Shown here: positions 30,730 through 31,527 of the stretch, one piece after another
Numbering within the stretch: position 1 is the stretch's first letter
Layout of the letters: each line of letters opens with the position of its first letter
From: Thermodesulfovibrio sp.
Lineage (GTDB): Bacteria > Nitrospirota > Thermodesulfovibrionia > Thermodesulfovibrionales > Thermodesulfovibrionaceae
NCBI GenBank assembly: GCA_026415595.1
Contig: JAOAGU010000005.1
Location: 1-31,527, forward strand
Length of the DNA stretch: 31,527 nucleotides
Reading direction: 5' to 3'
The notes under the pieces: generated by a model
Databases searched by the model: none
What the model was told of the DNA's origin: nothing
Seen by the model: only the letters and a program-made list of their open reading frames with translations
Translations under genes and position numbers: made by a program

Positions 30730-31506
30730 ATGAAAGATTTAAAACAAATAAAAGAGATAATAGCTGAACTGCAAAACTTTTATTTCCTCTGCCTGAATTC
30801 AATTATTAGAATCTTTCAAAGACCAATTTATCTTGATGACATAATTGAGCAAATGGAATACGCAGGTTCCTCATCAGTTTTTATCGTATCCTTAGTATGC
30901 CTTTTTGTTGGAATGGCGCTTAGTCTTCAACTAAGTGCAGAGTTAAGCGGACTTGGTTTAAAAATGTATACAGGTAAAATCGTAGGCATAGCAGTAATTA
31001 GAGAGATAGGTCCCCTTGTAACAGCCCTTGTTTTCATTGGTCGTGTAGGAGCAGGACAGGCTGCAGAAATTGGTTCTATGATATTGGGGCATCAGATAGA
31101 TACTTTGAGAGTTTACGGAATTGATCCAATCAAAAAAGTAGTAATTCCCCGTGTAATTGCCTCTATACTCATGCTTCCATGTCTTACAATTATTGGAGAC
31201 TTAATATGTCTTTTTGGTGGTTATTATATAGCTGTTTTTGTAAGTAATCAGAGCGGTTCCTTTTACTGGTCAAGCATAATTCAGGAACTTACCTTTGAAA
31301 ACGTATTTTCTGGCTCTATAAAGCCTTTTATTTTTGGATATCTAATCTCATGTATAAGTTGTTACTATGGCCTCACAACTCGTGGAGGGGCTAAGGGACT
31401 AAGGACATCCACAACAAAGGCGGTTGTTACATCAATAGTCATTGTTATTGCCACGGATTTTATATTAACAAGAATACTTCTATATGCATTAGGATTTAGC
31501 CTATGA
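30730..31506 (+). CDS. mlaE: MlaE-family ABC transporter permease
   Basis: MlaE is the inner-membrane permease of the Mla phospholipid transport system. The 258 residues have about five or six hydrophobic segments. The family signatures are VIREIGPLVTALVFIGRVGAGQAAEIGSM, with the following DTLRVYGIDPI, and the C-terminal TRGGAKGLRTSTTKAVV. I start it at ATG 30730. The open frame continues upstream into the opposite-strand PfpI gene, but that stretch has no MlaE-like sequence. Its stop overlaps the next ATG by four bases, which begins a MlaF-like protein. A related role in toluene-tolerance-type transport (Ttg2B) is the same family under another name. Confidence 0.93.
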   Translation: MKDLKQIKEIIAELQNFYFLCLNSIIRIFQRPIYLDDIIEQMEYAGSSSVFIVSLVCLFVGMALSLQLSAELSGLGLKMYTGKIVGIAVIREIGPLVTALVFIGRVGAGQAAEIGSMILGHQIDTLRVYGIDPIKKVVIPRVIASILMLPCLTIIGDLICLFGGYYIAVFVSNQSGSFYWSSIIQELTFENVFSGSIKPFIFGYLISCISCYYGLTTRGGAKGLRTSTTKAVVTSIVIVIATDFILTRILLYALGFSL

Positions 31507-31527
31507 TTGTTTTTGACGATGTATGGT
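31503..31527 (+). CDS. mlaF: Start of an MlaF-like ABC ATPase (cut by the right edge)
   Basis: Only eight codons are visible (MIVFDDVW). The ATG overlaps the mlaE stop as ATGA. The hydrophobic-acidic start fits the first strand of an ABC ATPase, and mlaF normally pairs with mlaE. The name rests mostly on context. Confidence 0.55.

Noticed and set aside
12155..31527. Sigma-54 (-24/-12) promoters near rpoN or other genes
   Set aside because: I scanned the intergenic gaps for GG-N10-GC with the TGGCAC/TTGC context and found no convincing match.
1..31527. Defence system, prophage, CRISPR array or insertion sequence
   Set aside because: No repeats, integrase, transposase, toxin-antitoxin pair or nuclease island was seen. 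All genes fit housekeeping or envelope functions, and base composition looks even by eye.

Overview
The window looks like chromosomal core DNA from an AT-rich, Gram-negative (LPS-making) bacterium. It has the LptC-LptA-LptB lipopolysaccharide transport genes, an Mla-type permease, sigma-54, and an F-type ATP synthase with paired b and b' subunits. An endonuclease Q homologue fits a thermophile. Gene content and protein style resemble thermophilic Nitrospirota such as Thermodesulfovibrio. That assignment is recognition by eye, not a database result. I see no rRNA, tRNA, CRISPR array, insertion sequence or prophage, and no gene-free stretch longer than about 130 bases.

Layout. (1) 1-102: C-terminal tail of a plus-strand gene. 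(2) 74-1929, minus: nitroreductase, DUF488 protein and M28 peptidase in a tight operon. (3) 2003-6269, plus: clpS, clpA, aat, a HAD phosphatase and a small GGQ-domain release-factor-like protein. This is an N-degron proteolysis cassette joined to a probable ribosome-rescue factor, closed by a bidirectional terminator. (4) 6281-12154, minus: the atp operon in the order b', b, delta, alpha, gamma, beta, epsilon. Subunits a and c are not here. (5) 12281-17666, minus: mrp, lptC, lptA, lptB, rpoN, hpf, rapZ, the familiar rpoN neighbourhood but without ptsN. (6) 17786-30080, plus: a 12-kb run of closely packed or overlapping genes. It starts with an exported beta-propeller-like protein of unknown role. 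Then follow uppS, cdsA, dxr and rseP; a Nudix hydrolase; a heptose-adenylyltransferase/KdsC-like fusion; pgsA, plsY, queC and a PlsC-like acyltransferase; and last an endonuclease Q homologue with a compact UvrD-type helicase. (7) 30077-30661, minus: DJ-1/PfpI protein. (8) 30730-31527, plus: mlaE and the first codons of mlaF.

Function. Region 6 gathers isoprenoid supply (Dxr), the lipid carrier (UppS), phospholipid synthesis (CdsA, PgsA, PlsY, PlsC-like), LPS-sugar activation and envelope proteolysis. Regions 5 and 8 add LPS and phospholipid transport. The most interesting unit is at 27153-30080. The EndoQ homologue and the helicase are translationally adjacent, and each ends, at its very last residues, in a QxxLF peptide resembling a sliding-clamp-binding motif (QALLF and QKGLF). 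This suggests a clamp-tethered repair module for deaminated DNA. A second theme is promoter architecture: several first genes have an extended -10 element a few bases before the ATG and no Shine-Dalgarno sequence, which predicts leaderless or nearly leaderless mRNAs.
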